Position numbers and translations under genes: made by a program. DNA of 64,000 nucleotides from Marinomonas spartinae (GTDB taxonomy: Bacteria; Pseudomonadota; Gammaproteobacteria; Pseudomonadales; Marinomonadaceae): NCBI RefSeq assembly GCF_016461715.1, contig NZ_JAEMUI010000011.1, positions 62,001 to 126,000 of the forward strand, written 5' to 3'. The notes under the pieces were generated by a model. The model was not told where the DNA came from. It searched no databases and was given only the letters and a program-made list of their open reading frames with translations. This document shows, in pieces, positions 55,965 to 64,000 of this stretch. Each line of letters starts with the position of its first letter. The first letter of the stretch is position 1.

Positions 55965-56900
55965 ATGAAGACAACAACAAACCATGCCGCGATCATCGAG
56001 GCACAAGGTTTACACAAACAATATGGCGACTTCAAAGCCTTAAACGATGTGAGCTTTCGCGTCTTGCCTGGGCGAATTGTCGGTTTAATTGGTCCCAATG
56101 GGGCTGGCAAGACCAGCCTGTTAAAAGGCATTTTAGGGTTGAGCACACTAGACGGTGGGCTAAGTGTCTTGGGTCTTAAACCAATGAAAGAGCGCACAAA
56201 ATTATTGGAGCAGGTGAGCTTTATCGCTGACACCGCCATTTTACCTTCATGGCTTAAAGTACACCAAGCAATCGATTATGTAGCAGGAGTGCATCCAAGG
56301 TTCAACCGAGAAAAAGCTCAAGCGTTTCTGGCAAAAACCACAATCAACCCCAAAAGTCGCATTAAAGCCTTATCCAAAGGCATGGTCACCCAACTGCACT
56401 TGGCTCTCGTTATGGCGATCGATAGCAAACTATTGGTATTGGACGAACCCACATTAGGGCTCGATATTATGTACCGAAAACAATTCTACTCCAGTCTATT
56501 GGAAGATTATTTTGACGAACAAAAGACCATTTTAATCACCACCCACCAAGTAGAAGAAGTCGAAAACCTGTTAACGGATGTGTTGTTTATTGACCGTGGA
56601 CATTTGGTACTCGACAGCTCAATGGACGACATTAGCCAGCGATTCTGCCAACTCTCCGTTTCGACAGAGGGCCGACATCAGGTCTTGGAGGCAGGGTTTC
56701 AACCTATTTACGAAGAAACTCGCCTTGGTGGGGCCAGTTTATTATTCGAAGGCGTTGACCCTGAAACACTCGCCGCTTTTGGTAAACTCCACACGCCGTC
56801 TATTGCCGACCTGTTCGTGGCAAAAGTCAGTTCAGCCAACGAGAGACGCCATGACGAAAGCACGGTATCTAACATGCAATGGAAGGAGGCAGGACAGTGA
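55965..56900 (+). CDS. ABC transporter ATP-binding protein (YtrB-like)
   Basis: This 311-aa ATPase has Walker A GPNGAGKTS (~40-48), a signature LSKGMVTQLHLALVMA in which LSGGQ is altered to LSKGM, Walker B LLVLDEPTLGLD and the H-loop TTHQ. The altered signature is common in YtrB/BcrA-like exporters. The ATG at 55965 has AGG 7 nt upstream, better than the ATG at 55959. It pairs with the permease, whose GTG start overlaps its stop by 4 nt. It is probably an export or defence transporter; the substrate is unknown. Confidence 0.9.
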   Translation: MKTTTNHAAIIEAQGLHKQYGDFKALNDVSFRVLPGRIVGLIGPNGAGKTSLLKGILGLSTLDGGLSVLGLKPMKERTKLLEQVSFIADTAILPSWLKVHQAIDYVAGVHPRFNREKAQAFLAKTTINPKSRIKALSKGMVTQLHLALVMAIDSKLLVLDEPTLGLDIMYRKQFYSSLLEDYFDEQKTILITTHQVEEVENLLTDVLFIDRGHLVLDSSMDDISQRFCQLSVSTEGRHQVLEAGFQPIYEETRLGGASLLFEGVDPETLAAFGKLHTPSIADLFVAKVSSANERRHDESTVSNMQWKEAGQ

Positions 56901-57871
56901 ACCGCTATCTAATACAAATTAAACGCGAATTGTGGGAACACAAAGGCGCACTGATCACAACACCTTTAGTGGTCTTGACTATTTGTGTCGTACTAACCAT
57001 TCTTGCGGGACTGGCTGGACGCGATGTTGTCCAAGGTGGCCAGTTTATCTCGCAACACGACGGCATGATGTCGTTCTACTCATTTTCTTCCGATGGTCAG
57101 CAACAATCCTTTATCTACCACAAAGGTATAAACGGTCTTTCAAACATTACCGACATGACAACGCAAAATCCTGCGACCATGTTAGAACAAAACCCGGCGA
57201 TGTCGCTTTTGCCAGCCCTACCTTATATTGCATTTGATCATCTGGCTTGGCTGATTGGCCTAATTTACCTACTGTCTTGCCTATTTACCGATCGCAAAGA
57301 CAAAAGTATTTTGTTTTGGAAATCCATGCCCGTCAGCGAATGGCAGAATGTTCTCACGAAAGCCTTTATAGCGGCGTTCATTATTCCTGCCACTGCCTGG
57401 CTAGCTGCATCGGCTTACAACCTGTTTTATCTGCTCTTCATGACAATCTGGTCATTCTTTAGCAGCGTACATCATCCCGACTTACTCTTTCAGCCTCAAG
57501 CGGTACTTGCTACGGCCTGGTCATTTTTAGGCAGCTATCTTGCCACTTCTATATGGATGTTGCCTTTTATCGGTTGGGTTTTATTGGTCTCCGCGAGCGC
57601 CAAGAAAACGCCCTTTCTGTACCTTGTCCTACCCTTATTGGCATTAGTACTTATTGAGTATACCGTCTTGGGAAGTCACCATATTTCTCAAATTATCGGC
57701 TCCTACATCAATGTGAGTGACCCGAGGACAGAGCAGAACATGCTCAATGTGTCAGGCTGGTACCATATTCAGAATGTGCTATCCAGTGTGCAATGCTGGC
57801 TTGGTTTGGCTGCTAGCGCTGGACTACTTTACGCAACCGTATGGCTACGGGAAAATCGCTTTGAAAATTAG
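56897..57871 (+). CDS. ABC transporter permease
   Basis: This 324-aa membrane protein has a first segment at ~18-40 (TTPLVVLTICVVLTILAGLA), a long extracytoplasmic loop, and further hydrophobic segments from ~110 to the C-terminus: about six in total. This is the ABC-2 type membrane partner of the ATPase before it. The GTG at 56897 has GGAGG 7 nt upstream and overlaps the ATPase stop (GTGA). A strong hairpin follows 50 nt after the stop. Confidence 0.85.
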   Translation: MNRYLIQIKRELWEHKGALITTPLVVLTICVVLTILAGLAGRDVVQGGQFISQHDGMMSFYSFSSDGQQQSFIYHKGINGLSNITDMTTQNPATMLEQNPAMSLLPALPYIAFDHLAWLIGLIYLLSCLFTDRKDKSILFWKSMPVSEWQNVLTKAFIAAFIIPATAWLAASAYNLFYLLFMTIWSFFSSVHHPDLLFQPQAVLATAWSFLGSYLATSIWMLPFIGWVLLVSASAKKTPFLYLVLPLLALVLIEYTVLGSHHISQIIGSYINVSDPRTEQNMLNVSGWYHIQNVLSSVQCWLGLAASAGLLYATVWLRENRFEN

Positions 57872-57920
57872 GGCAACACACCAATACGAAGCAAGCTAAC
57901 CACCAAAGCCTTAATTACTC

Positions 57921-57968
57921 AAAACATCCTAGCCATCCTATAAACATAGGACGACTAGGATGTTTTTT
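57921..57968 (+). terminator. Rho-independent terminator after the GntR-ABC operon
   Basis: ACATCCTAG (57924-57932) pairs with CTAGGATGT (57955-57963) and an inner TCCTAT/ATAGGA stem closes the loop, followed by a run of seven T. Confidence 0.88.
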
Positions 57969-58063
57969 TATGGCTTCCCCCCTTATTAATTCCAACATTA
58001 CAGGTGAAAAAATATTCAACCTTTACTAAGCTTGTTTTTAGGATCACAGGGAGTAATAACAAG

Positions 58064-60055
58064 GTGTTTACATTTTCTAAACTAAAGCTATCCAGCGCCA
58101 TTACCTTTATTGGTATCATCCCTTCTTTGTTTGCCGTTCTCGTTGTCGCCATTTTAGTAATAGACCTGAACAAACAAGTCGATGAAGGGCGAACTGCCGA
58201 AGACATGGTAAAACTTTCTACTTTATTAGATAACGTTGCCCATAATTTCGCAGTGGAACGGGGCTTAAGCGCCGGTTTTTTAGGCAGCCAAGGCAAAAAA
58301 GGCAAAGACGCTTTAATGGCTCAGCGCCTAAAAGCGGATCAAGCTGAAGCCGCCTTGAGAGATGTTCAGCCAGACGCCTTCCAAGAGCTAAGCACCGCTC
58401 AGCTGAATAGCTATCGGGATCATGTACTCAACGTTCTAACGGATAAAAACACCATTCGTCAAAAAGTCGATAGCCTAGCGCCCGACAATAACGCCTTTAA
58501 TTTTTATTCTAAAGTCAATCAAAGCGCATTAGATGCGATTCAGTATGCCATTTTAAACATTAATAATAGAGACATCGCCAAGACGCTAGAGGCACGCTTA
58601 AACCTGTTATGGATGAAAGAACGAGTAGGCCAATATCGCGGGGCGTTAAATGGTGTATTTGCCGCTAAAACCACCACCCCCAAACGCCAATCACAAATTG
58701 CCGCTTTCATTGACAATGAAACACTCCAATTAGAGCACTTCAAAGCCATGGCATCCGAGAAACAATTAGCCATGCTAAAGACGGCCACCGAGAACGAGGC
58801 ATGGAAAAAAGTGGATCAAGTCACCAGTGACTTTCTTAAACAAAAAAACCTCACTGTCGTTAATGGCCCTGCTAATTGGTTTGACTTGGCCACTACGAAA
58901 ATTGGCTTAATAAAAGCCGTCGCCGATAAAATCAGTACTCAAATCTATGCACTGAGTCACGACCTCACCACGCAGAGTGTTTATTATCGAAATGCGCTGA
59001 TTATTGTTTTTACCATACTGATTCTGCCGATTCTTTGGCTGTCTTATGTTCTCACGCGCTCCCTAACCAGACGCGTCAAGCAAATTAGCCAAGTCCTATC
59101 CAACATTTCGACTCAGCGTAACTTACTTGGTCGCATTGAAAACAAATCCGCTGATGAACTGGGTGAAATTATCCAATATTTAAATGCGCATTTAGACCAT
59201 TTAAAAGGATCATTTGACGCCATGATGGGCATGGCAATCGAATCCAAAAACAGCATGGATGAGCTAAGCCAATTCTCTCGCAACGCCCTGCAAGAGACAA
59301 AAGATCAATTTCACCAAACCGACCTAATGGCATCAGCCGTCAACCAAATGTCACAAACCAGTGGCACGATCTCTCAAGATATGCAATCCGCCGCAGACGA
59401 TACAGAAAACATTCGAAAACAAAGCCTGCAAGGATCGCAACGAATGCAAACCATTCTGGATTCCATTTCAAATCTATCCTCTGAGATAGAGGGCGGCTAC
59501 AAAGCAGTGCAATCGGTCACGACTCATACTGAACAAATTAGCAGCATTTTACAAACCATCGAAGCCATCGCCGAGCAAACCAACTTATTAGCATTAAACG
59601 CCGCCATCGAAGCAGCCAGAGCAGGAGAACAGGGTCGAGGTTTTGCCGTTGTCGCAGACGAGGTCAGGACTCTAGCCCAGCGGACTCAAGGCTCAACAGA
59701 AGAGATTCGCACCATGATACAGGCCCTTGTTGACTCGGGAAAAGACGCCTTACAATCCATGGAACAATGTACCAATATGGCAACTGGCACTTCAACTGTG
59801 ATTGAGGATAATGTCCATATGATGCAAGAGCTGTTTACCTCCATTGAAAACATCACACAAACCATCGAGCGAGTCGCTACGGCATCAGAAGAGCAATCTC
59901 AAGTATCAGAGGAAATCAATAAAAATATTCAGAACATTAATGAACGTTCGCAAAACATTCTTAATATAGTCACCAATACAGATCAAGAAGCAAATCTGGC
60001 GAAACAACGTTTTGACAATGTGCTTAACGAAATCAGCTCTTACACCATTAAATAA
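58064..60055 (+). CDS. Methyl-accepting chemotaxis protein with NIT sensor domain
   Basis: This chemoreceptor, about 663 aa, has a short cytoplasmic tail, a first membrane segment ([20 protein letters not shown]), a periplasmic nitrate/nitrite-sensing (NIT) type helical domain ([19 protein letters not shown]), a second segment (~[20 protein letters not shown]), HAMP, and a signalling domain with the hairpin tip [20 protein letters not shown] and [15 protein letters not shown]. It should signal to CheA/CheW in response to a small anion or other ligand. The start could be GTG at 58004 or 58064; the latter gives a normal short tail. No che genes are adjacent. Confidence 0.9.
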   Translation: MFTFSKLKLSSAITFIGIIPSLFAVLVVAILVIDLNKQVDEGRTAEDMVKLSTLLDNVAHNFAVERGLSAGFLGSQGKKGKDALMAQRLKADQAEAALRDVQPDAFQELSTAQLNSYRDHVLNVLTDKNTIRQKVDSLAPDNNAFNFYSKVNQSALDAIQYAILNINNRDIAKTLEARLNLLWMKERVGQYRGALNGVFAAKTTTPKRQSQIAAFIDNETLQLEHFKAMASEKQLAMLKTATENEAWKKVDQVTSDFLKQKNLTVVNGPANWFDLATTKIGLIKAVADKISTQIYALSHDLTTQSVYYRNALIIVFTILILPILWLSYVLTRSLTRRVKQISQVLSNISTQRNLLGRIENKSADELGEIIQYLNAHLDHLKGSFDAMMGMAIESKNSMDELSQFSRNALQETKDQFHQTDLMASAVNQMSQTSGTISQDMQSAADDTENIRKQSLQGSQRMQTILDSISNLSSEIEGGYKAVQSVTTHTEQISSILQTIEAIAEQTNLLALNAAIEAARAGEQGRGFAVVADEVRTLAQRTQGSTEEIRTMIQALVDSGKDALQSMEQCTNMATGTSTVIEDNVHMMQELFTSIENITQTIERVATASEEQSQVSEEINKNIQNINERSQNILNIVTNTDQEANLAKQRFDNVLNEISSYTIK

Positions 60056-60066
60056 AACCTGTTGAC

Positions 60067-60099
60067 ATGACAGCCTTCCATTACTTGGTAGGCTGTCAT
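60067..60099 (+). terminator. Hairpin after the chemoreceptor gene
   Basis: ATGACAGCC (60067-60075) pairs perfectly with GGCTGTCAT (60091-60099) around a 15-nt loop; no T run follows. The remaining region to 60298 shows nothing else. Confidence 0.45.
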
Positions 60100-60298
60100 A
60101 AATACCTCAGTCATTAGTACACATCACTTGATGCTAAGTGTTACCCCAGTCTTTCTGCAAGATACAAGCAAACAGCTAAAATAACCCAGGGTGTTTATTC
60201 TCTATGTCACAATAGAAGCTTAAAATTTATTAAGCAAAGCCACCCTTTAGTAGTAAGGTTAATAGGTAGTAGGCTAAATATACGAACCGGAGTAAGGT

Positions 60299-60832
60299 AT
60301 GAGAAAACGTATAGCGATTGATATGGACGAAACGGTCTGTGACAGTTTGTTACGTCATATAGAATGGTATAACAAACAGTTTGGCGCTCAGCTTACCAAA
60401 GAAGAAACCGCAGGCAAACGTATTTACCATGTGATTCCAGAAGAGCACGTGGCGGCCGTAAAATCCTACCCTCATCACCCTGATTTTTTTCGTGACCTAG
60501 TAGTCTTTGATGATGCCATTGACTCCATCAAAACGCTCTCCGAGCAATATGATATCTTCTTTGTCACTGCTGCAATGGAATACCCAACGTCTTTTCAAGC
60601 TAAGTATGAATGGCTAAAACAACATTTTCCCTTTATTCATGAACTTAATTATGTCTTTTGTGGAGACAAAAGCATTATTAATGCAGACTACCTCATCGAT
60701 GATACCCCAAAACACTTAGCAACTTTTGATGGAGAAGGTCTGTTATTTCATGCCTTTCATAATATGCATGCAACAGGATTCCAACGCGTTTATAGCTGGA
60801 AAGAAATTCTAGAAACGCTGCGTTTAGATTAA
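60299..60832 (+). CDS. 5'(3')-deoxyribonucleotidase-like HAD phosphatase
   Basis: This 177-aa HAD-fold protein has the nucleophile motif IAIDMDETVCDS (Asp 8 and 10), DIFFVTAAMEYP (motif II Thr) and INADYLIDDTPKHL (motif IV), the pattern of the NT5C type 5' nucleotidase / YorS-like family. It should remove phosphate from deoxyribonucleoside monophosphates. GAGTAAGG lies upstream of the ATG. It is convergent with the acyltransferase gene; a hairpin lies between. Confidence 0.88.
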   Translation: MRKRIAIDMDETVCDSLLRHIEWYNKQFGAQLTKEETAGKRIYHVIPEEHVAAVKSYPHHPDFFRDLVVFDDAIDSIKTLSEQYDIFFVTAAMEYPTSFQAKYEWLKQHFPFIHELNYVFCGDKSIINADYLIDDTPKHLATFDGEGLLFHAFHNMHATGFQRVYSWKEILETLRLD

Positions 60833-60859
60833 TACTCCCTTGCTCCAGGCAAGGGAGTA
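60833..60859. terminator. Bidirectional terminator between nucleotidase and acyltransferase
   Basis: TACTCCCTTGC (60833-60843) pairs perfectly with GCAAGGGAGTA (60849-60859) around TCCAG. It starts right after the stop codon of the plus-strand gene and precedes the minus-strand stop. Confidence 0.7.
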
Positions 60860-60873
60860 GGATTAAACAGCAT

Positions 60874-61989
60874 TTATGCGCCGATCAGCAAACGGCTCTT
60901 GGAACCAAAGAGTCGTTTCAAGTGACGAATCAACCACACAGTGCCATAAAACTGAAAGGCAAACAACACGACTGACGACACCAAACTATACCAAAGGGTT
61001 GTATTTGGCTGAATATAACCAAAATGCAAAAGGAAATATTTTGTGTTTCCCCACATCATTCCCAGCAGCGGATGCAAAAAGAAAATCGCAAAGCTGATCC
61101 CTGCAATCATGGTTAAATGCTTTCCTAAGCGTTCACTGACCCAATGCCGGCAAAACCCCACCAGTAAAATACATAGCCCTACTTTTTGAATAAACTGCAA
61201 GTCTATTCCACGCCATTCAAAGGCCTTTTTATGGTAATCCCCAACGTGGAAAAAAACGCTGGACTGAAGCCATATGGTCAACAAGACTGTTACTAAGGCA
61301 GCAATAAGAAAATAACGATAGTTCTGCTTCATCCAGTCCAAGTGCTGAGAATACAACATACCCATTAAATAAAAAGGCGTGAAATACACCACCGACTGTA
61401 AGACATTCACATTCGCTTCTGGCCGTTGAATCACCAAAGCCACCACTGAGAAGGTCATTAGAATCGATAATTGGGAAAACACCGACAGTTTCAAATAACG
61501 AAAATGCAGTCCAGAACACAAAAAGGTGGCCATAATGAAAGGAATGTACCAGTGAGGAAACAGGACATAGCCGCGCTCCAACACCTTACCGCAAAGCGCT
61601 AACGCCTTACCAAAAGAAACGCCATCAATCCACATGAAACCAAAAAAATTGACCACTATGGCAAATGCCGATACGGCCAAAAATGGCACCAATACATTGC
61701 GACATTTTTTACCCATAAAATTCTGGAAGTTGAAGCTCTGAGAAAAAACATGATGGAAGAAAAAGCCCGAAATGAACACAAAGACCCCAGTTCCACCACG
61801 CAGTATATTTTCCAACCAAACGGGAAAACCATGATTACTATTGGTAATAGAATGGCCTAGCACAATCAAAATGATGGCTATCCCACGTAGATAATCAAAC
61901 TCCGTTACTCTCGCGACTTTACTGACTTTAGAAGGGCTGGTGTTTTCAATGCCTGCCCCCATGGGCATTGAATGCTCAAATGTTTTCAC
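60874..61989 (-). CDS. Acyltransferase family 3 membrane protein
   Basis: This 371-aa protein is an integral membrane acyltransferase of the OafA/OpgC type, with about ten hydrophobic segments and the N-terminal motif FDYLRGIAIILIVLGHSI containing the family R-G and the catalytic-type His. It would transfer acyl groups to a surface carbohydrate. The start is GTG, with GGAGG 6 nt upstream. It lies alone. The acceptor is unknown. Confidence 0.86.
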   Translation of the reverse strand: MKTFEHSMPMGAGIENTSPSKVSKVARVTEFDYLRGIAIILIVLGHSITNSNHGFPVWLENILRGGTGVFVFISGFFFHHVFSQSFNFQNFMGKKCRNVLVPFLAVSAFAIVVNFFGFMWIDGVSFGKALALCGKVLERGYVLFPHWYIPFIMATFLCSGLHFRYLKLSVFSQLSILMTFSVVALVIQRPEANVNVLQSVVYFTPFYLMGMLYSQHLDWMKQNYRYFLIAALVTVLLTIWLQSSVFFHVGDYHKKAFEWRGIDLQFIQKVGLCILLVGFCRHWVSERLGKHLTMIAGISFAIFFLHPLLGMMWGNTKYFLLHFGYIQPNTTLWYSLVSSVVLFAFQFYGTVWLIRHLKRLFGSKSRLLIGA

Positions 61990-62224
61990 AAGAAACCTCC
62001 ATACATAAGAGATTCCCGTATTAAGTCTTTAGTCTCACCTAGAATCAACAACTATTTTTCAATAAATGAATATTTTACTGTCACCATGCAATGCCTACGT
62101 GATGTTTGCAAATTATTAAGATTTTTAATAAAAAACATCGGGATGTATGACGAAACCTGCTAAAATATCCCTATCTCATTCCCCCTGTATCCATATCTCG
62201 CTTACCTAACACTAGGACTTTATT

Positions 62225-62686
62225 TTGACAAACAATGATATTTTACGCCGCCTCCGTTATACCTTCTCTCTGAAAGACGCTTATGTGAAAGAAATATTTT
62301 CCGCAGCAGACAGCAGCGTCACGCGCGATCAAATTGTTGCTTGGATGACAAAAGAAGGTGAAGAAGGTTACACGTCTATGGCGGATCAGGAGCTGGCTAC
62401 CTTTTTAAATGGCTTTATCAACGTAAAGCGCGGTAAACGCGAAGGAGAGCAACCCATTCCAGAGAAGCGTTTAAACAATAATGCCATTTTTATGAAGCTA
62501 CGCATTGCCCTTAACTTAAAAGCAGAAGACATTTTAGACATCATGCAATTAGCCGAATTCAACATGAGCAAGCACGAGCTAAGCGCTTTTTTTCGCAAGC
62601 CAGATAACAAACACTACCGTGAATGCAAGGATCAAATCCTGCGTAACTTTATCCTAGGACTGCAACGAAAGTTTCGTCCAGAGTAG
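62225..62686 (+). CDS. yehS: DUF1456 protein (YehS-like)
   Basis: This 153-aa protein is a duplication of a ~70-aa unit, each starting with an I-x-x-x-L-R-x-x-x-x-L pattern (NDILRRLRYTFSLKD at ~4 and NNAIFMKLRIALNLKAEDI at ~86), the DUF1456 layout of E. coli YehS. The function is not known. TTG is the start, with AGGA a few nt upstream; no ATG is near. It is separated from the dpp genes by 231 bp. Confidence 0.85.
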   Translation: MTNNDILRRLRYTFSLKDAYVKEIFSAADSSVTRDQIVAWMTKEGEEGYTSMADQELATFLNGFINVKRGKREGEQPIPEKRLNNNAIFMKLRIALNLKAEDILDIMQLAEFNMSKHELSAFFRKPDNKHYRECKDQILRNFILGLQRKFRPE

Positions 62687-62863
62687 TCATTTTTCATGAC
62701 ATATACAAAATGATAATTTTAAATACTTGCTTAGATAAACCAAAAGGACTGTTATAAACACAGCCTTTAAAAAGCAGAATTATAAATACGTTTTTATCAT
62801 AAGTTGTAGAATATATAGGATGCCAGCATAGGTGTATAAAATGACTTTTTATGGAAAACAAAA

Positions 62864-62883
62864 AAACGCCCTTTCGGGCGTTT
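62864..62883 (-). terminator. Rho-independent terminator after dppF
   Basis: Read on the minus strand, AAACGCCC-GAAA-GGGCGTTT is followed by TTTTGTTTTC. The perfect 8-bp stem and T-rich tail lie 35 nt after the dppF stop. Confidence 0.85.
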
Positions 62884-62917
62884 GTCATATATATCCTGCT
62901 AACCTATTGTTATCGTG

Positions 62918-63952
62918 TTATGCCACTTCTTCAGCCAGATTAATGCGGTCTTCTTCTACAGCATGGCAAGCAATTAAATGGCCTTGTTCTGATTCGTCGT
63001 AGCTATCCAGTTTCAACACGGGTGTTTCACTTTTACAACGTTCATTCGCAAAGCGGCAACGCCCATGGAATGCACAACCAGAAGGTGGATTCAATGGTGA
63101 CGGTAACTCCCCTTCTAGCTTAATACGTAAGCGACGCTTTTCAGGCGATAGCTGCGGCGTACTAGACAGTAGAGCTAAGGTATAAGGATGTTTCGGGTTG
63201 TCGAACAATTGTTCACACGTGCCTTGCTCAACTACTTTTCCTAAATACATCACCATCACATCGTCTGCAATATGCTCTACAACCGATAGATCGTGGGAAA
63301 TGAACACATAGCTCAACCCAAACTCTTCTTGCAAGTCCATCATTAAGTTGAGTACTTGTGCTTGCACCGATACGTCCAGCGCAGAGACCGGCTCATCAGC
63401 CACAATGACATGGGGATCCAGCATCAAACCGCGAGCAATGGCAATACGCTGACGCTGACCACCAGAGAACATATGGGGATAGCGATCATAATGCTCCGCT
63501 TTGAGTCCCACTTTTTCCATCATGGAAATGGCTTTGGCTTTACGATCTGCTTTGGGTAAGTCTGTATTAATCACCAAAGGTTCTTCGAGAATTGAACCGA
63601 TTTTCTTACGCGGATTCAGCGAACCATAGGGGTTCTGAAAAATAATCTGAATTTTCTGACGCAACTTAGTCTGCGCGCTCTTGCTTAACGTCAGCAAGTT
63701 CTGCCCTAGGTAGCCCAATTGACCATCAGTCGGTGTTTCGATCATGGTCAGCATACGACCTAGGGTCGATTTACCGCAGCCAGATTCCCCTACTACGGCC
63801 AGCGTTTTACCTTTTTCCAGATTAAAGCTCACCCCATCCACCGCTTTCACCACGGCTTCAGGCTTAAACATGCCTTGCTTTACATGATAATGCTGTTTCA
63901 GACCCTCTGCTTTTAGAATTAGCGCACTGTCAGCAACGTTTGTTTTACTCAT
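62918..63952 (-). CDS. dppF: Dipeptide/oligopeptide ABC transporter ATPase
   Basis: This 344-aa ATPase is the DppF/OppF type: Walker A GESGCGKST (~53-61), Q-loop IIFQNPYGSLNPRKKIG, signature FSGGQRQRIAIARGL (~165-179), Walker B VIVADEPVSALD, H-loop ISHDL, and the C-terminal oligopeptide-transporter block with cysteines in GCAFHGRCRFANERC. It powers peptide uptake with a partner ATPase. The ATG at 63952 overlaps the end of the upstream dppD (ATGA), and GGGAG lies about 9 nt upstream; the open frame extends to 63991 inside dppD. The terminator at 62864 ends the transcript. Confidence 0.93.
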   Translation of the reverse strand: MSKTNVADSALILKAEGLKQHYHVKQGMFKPEAVVKAVDGVSFNLEKGKTLAVVGESGCGKSTLGRMLTMIETPTDGQLGYLGQNLLTLSKSAQTKLRQKIQIIFQNPYGSLNPRKKIGSILEEPLVINTDLPKADRKAKAISMMEKVGLKAEHYDRYPHMFSGGQRQRIAIARGLMLDPHVIVADEPVSALDVSVQAQVLNLMMDLQEEFGLSYVFISHDLSVVEHIADDVMVMYLGKVVEQGTCEQLFDNPKHPYTLALLSSTPQLSPEKRRLRIKLEGELPSPLNPPSGCAFHGRCRFANERCKSETPVLKLDSYDESEQGHLIACHAVEEDRINLAEEVA

Positions 63953-64000
63953 GCGGCAGGTCTCCCTTGTGTATCGAGTGGCGTGTGACATTTCACTTGT
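63949..64000 (-). CDS. dppD: Dipeptide ABC transporter ATPase DppD (3' end only)
   Basis: The last 17 codons of a second gene are visible: QVKCHTPLDTQGRPAA then TGA, sharing ATGA with the dppF start. The V-x-C-H-x-P-L pattern is the usual C-terminus of DppD/OppD ATPases, and dppD directly before dppF is the normal operon order. The rest lies outside the window. Confidence 0.72.
   Translation of the reverse strand, partial: QVKCHTPLDTQGRPAA

Noticed and set aside
62694..62888. A 64-codon minus-strand frame next to the dppF terminator
   Set aside because: It includes the terminator hairpin and A/T-rich sequence, with no ribosome site.

Overview
The window looks like chromosome from a marine gammaproteobacterium of the Oceanospirillales type. 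A Marinomonas-like host is my best guess, from codon use, moderate GC content and gene content; this is inference, because no rRNA or other phylogenetic marker gene is present. I see no tRNA, CRISPR array, prophage or intact insertion sequence.

Layout. 1-5.8 kb: a partial darcynin-like gene, a MocR-type regulator divergent from a LysE exporter, an odd AT-rich compact ABC protein, an EamA exporter and a GNAT acetyltransferase. 6-12.4 kb: a COG0523 (CobW-like) GTPase behind a Zur-like palindrome, then a small ethanolamine utilisation set (AraC regulator, ethanolamine permease, eutB, eutC) without microcompartment genes. 12.5-15.9 kb: an HTH protein with a very Lys-rich N-terminus, a pterin carbinolamine dehydratase, a secreted PAP2-type acid phosphatase, and a 139-bp MITE with a 5-bp target duplication.

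16-42.7 kb is the centrepiece, an iron-siderophore island: a FhuCDB-type ABC importer, a PvdE/SyrD-type peptide exporter, an MbtH protein, two NRPSs, a TonB-dependent receptor, an IucB-like N-acetyltransferase and an ornithine-type N-monooxygenase. Fur-like boxes lie before fhuC, before the exporter and before the receptor. The NRPS layout is C-A-T-E-C-A-T-C-A-T plus C-A-T-E-TE. I read the same specificity residues (D-G-E-C-T-G-G-V-T) in the A domains of modules 1, 2 and 4, and a serine code (D-V-W-H-I-S-L-I-D) in module 3. The predicted product is a trihydroxamate tetrapeptide, AcOHOrn-AcOHOrn-Ser-AcOHOrn, the composition and order of the amphibactin headgroup, possibly N-acylated by the starter C domain. 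The monooxygenase and acetyltransferase would make the N5-acetyl-N5-hydroxyornithine units, the exporter would move the product, and the receptor plus FhuCDB would bring back the ferric form.

42.7-64 kb: a nitroreductase and a PhoD-like phosphatase flank another Fur-like box. Then come an outer-membrane MetA-pathway-like protein, an orphan lipoprotein, an M42-like peptidase, a UDP-glucuronate 4-epimerase with UDP-glucose dehydrogenase, a DJ-1/PfpI protein, an ABM-domain protein, a GNAT and EamA pair opposite an Lrp regulator, an NTF2-like protein, an AraC regulator divergent from a GntR(YtrA)-ABC operon with a perfect palindrome between them, a NIT-domain chemoreceptor, a 5'-nucleotidase, an acyltransferase-3 protein, a DUF1456 protein, and the dppF and dppD ends of a dipeptide ABC transporter that runs out of the window.
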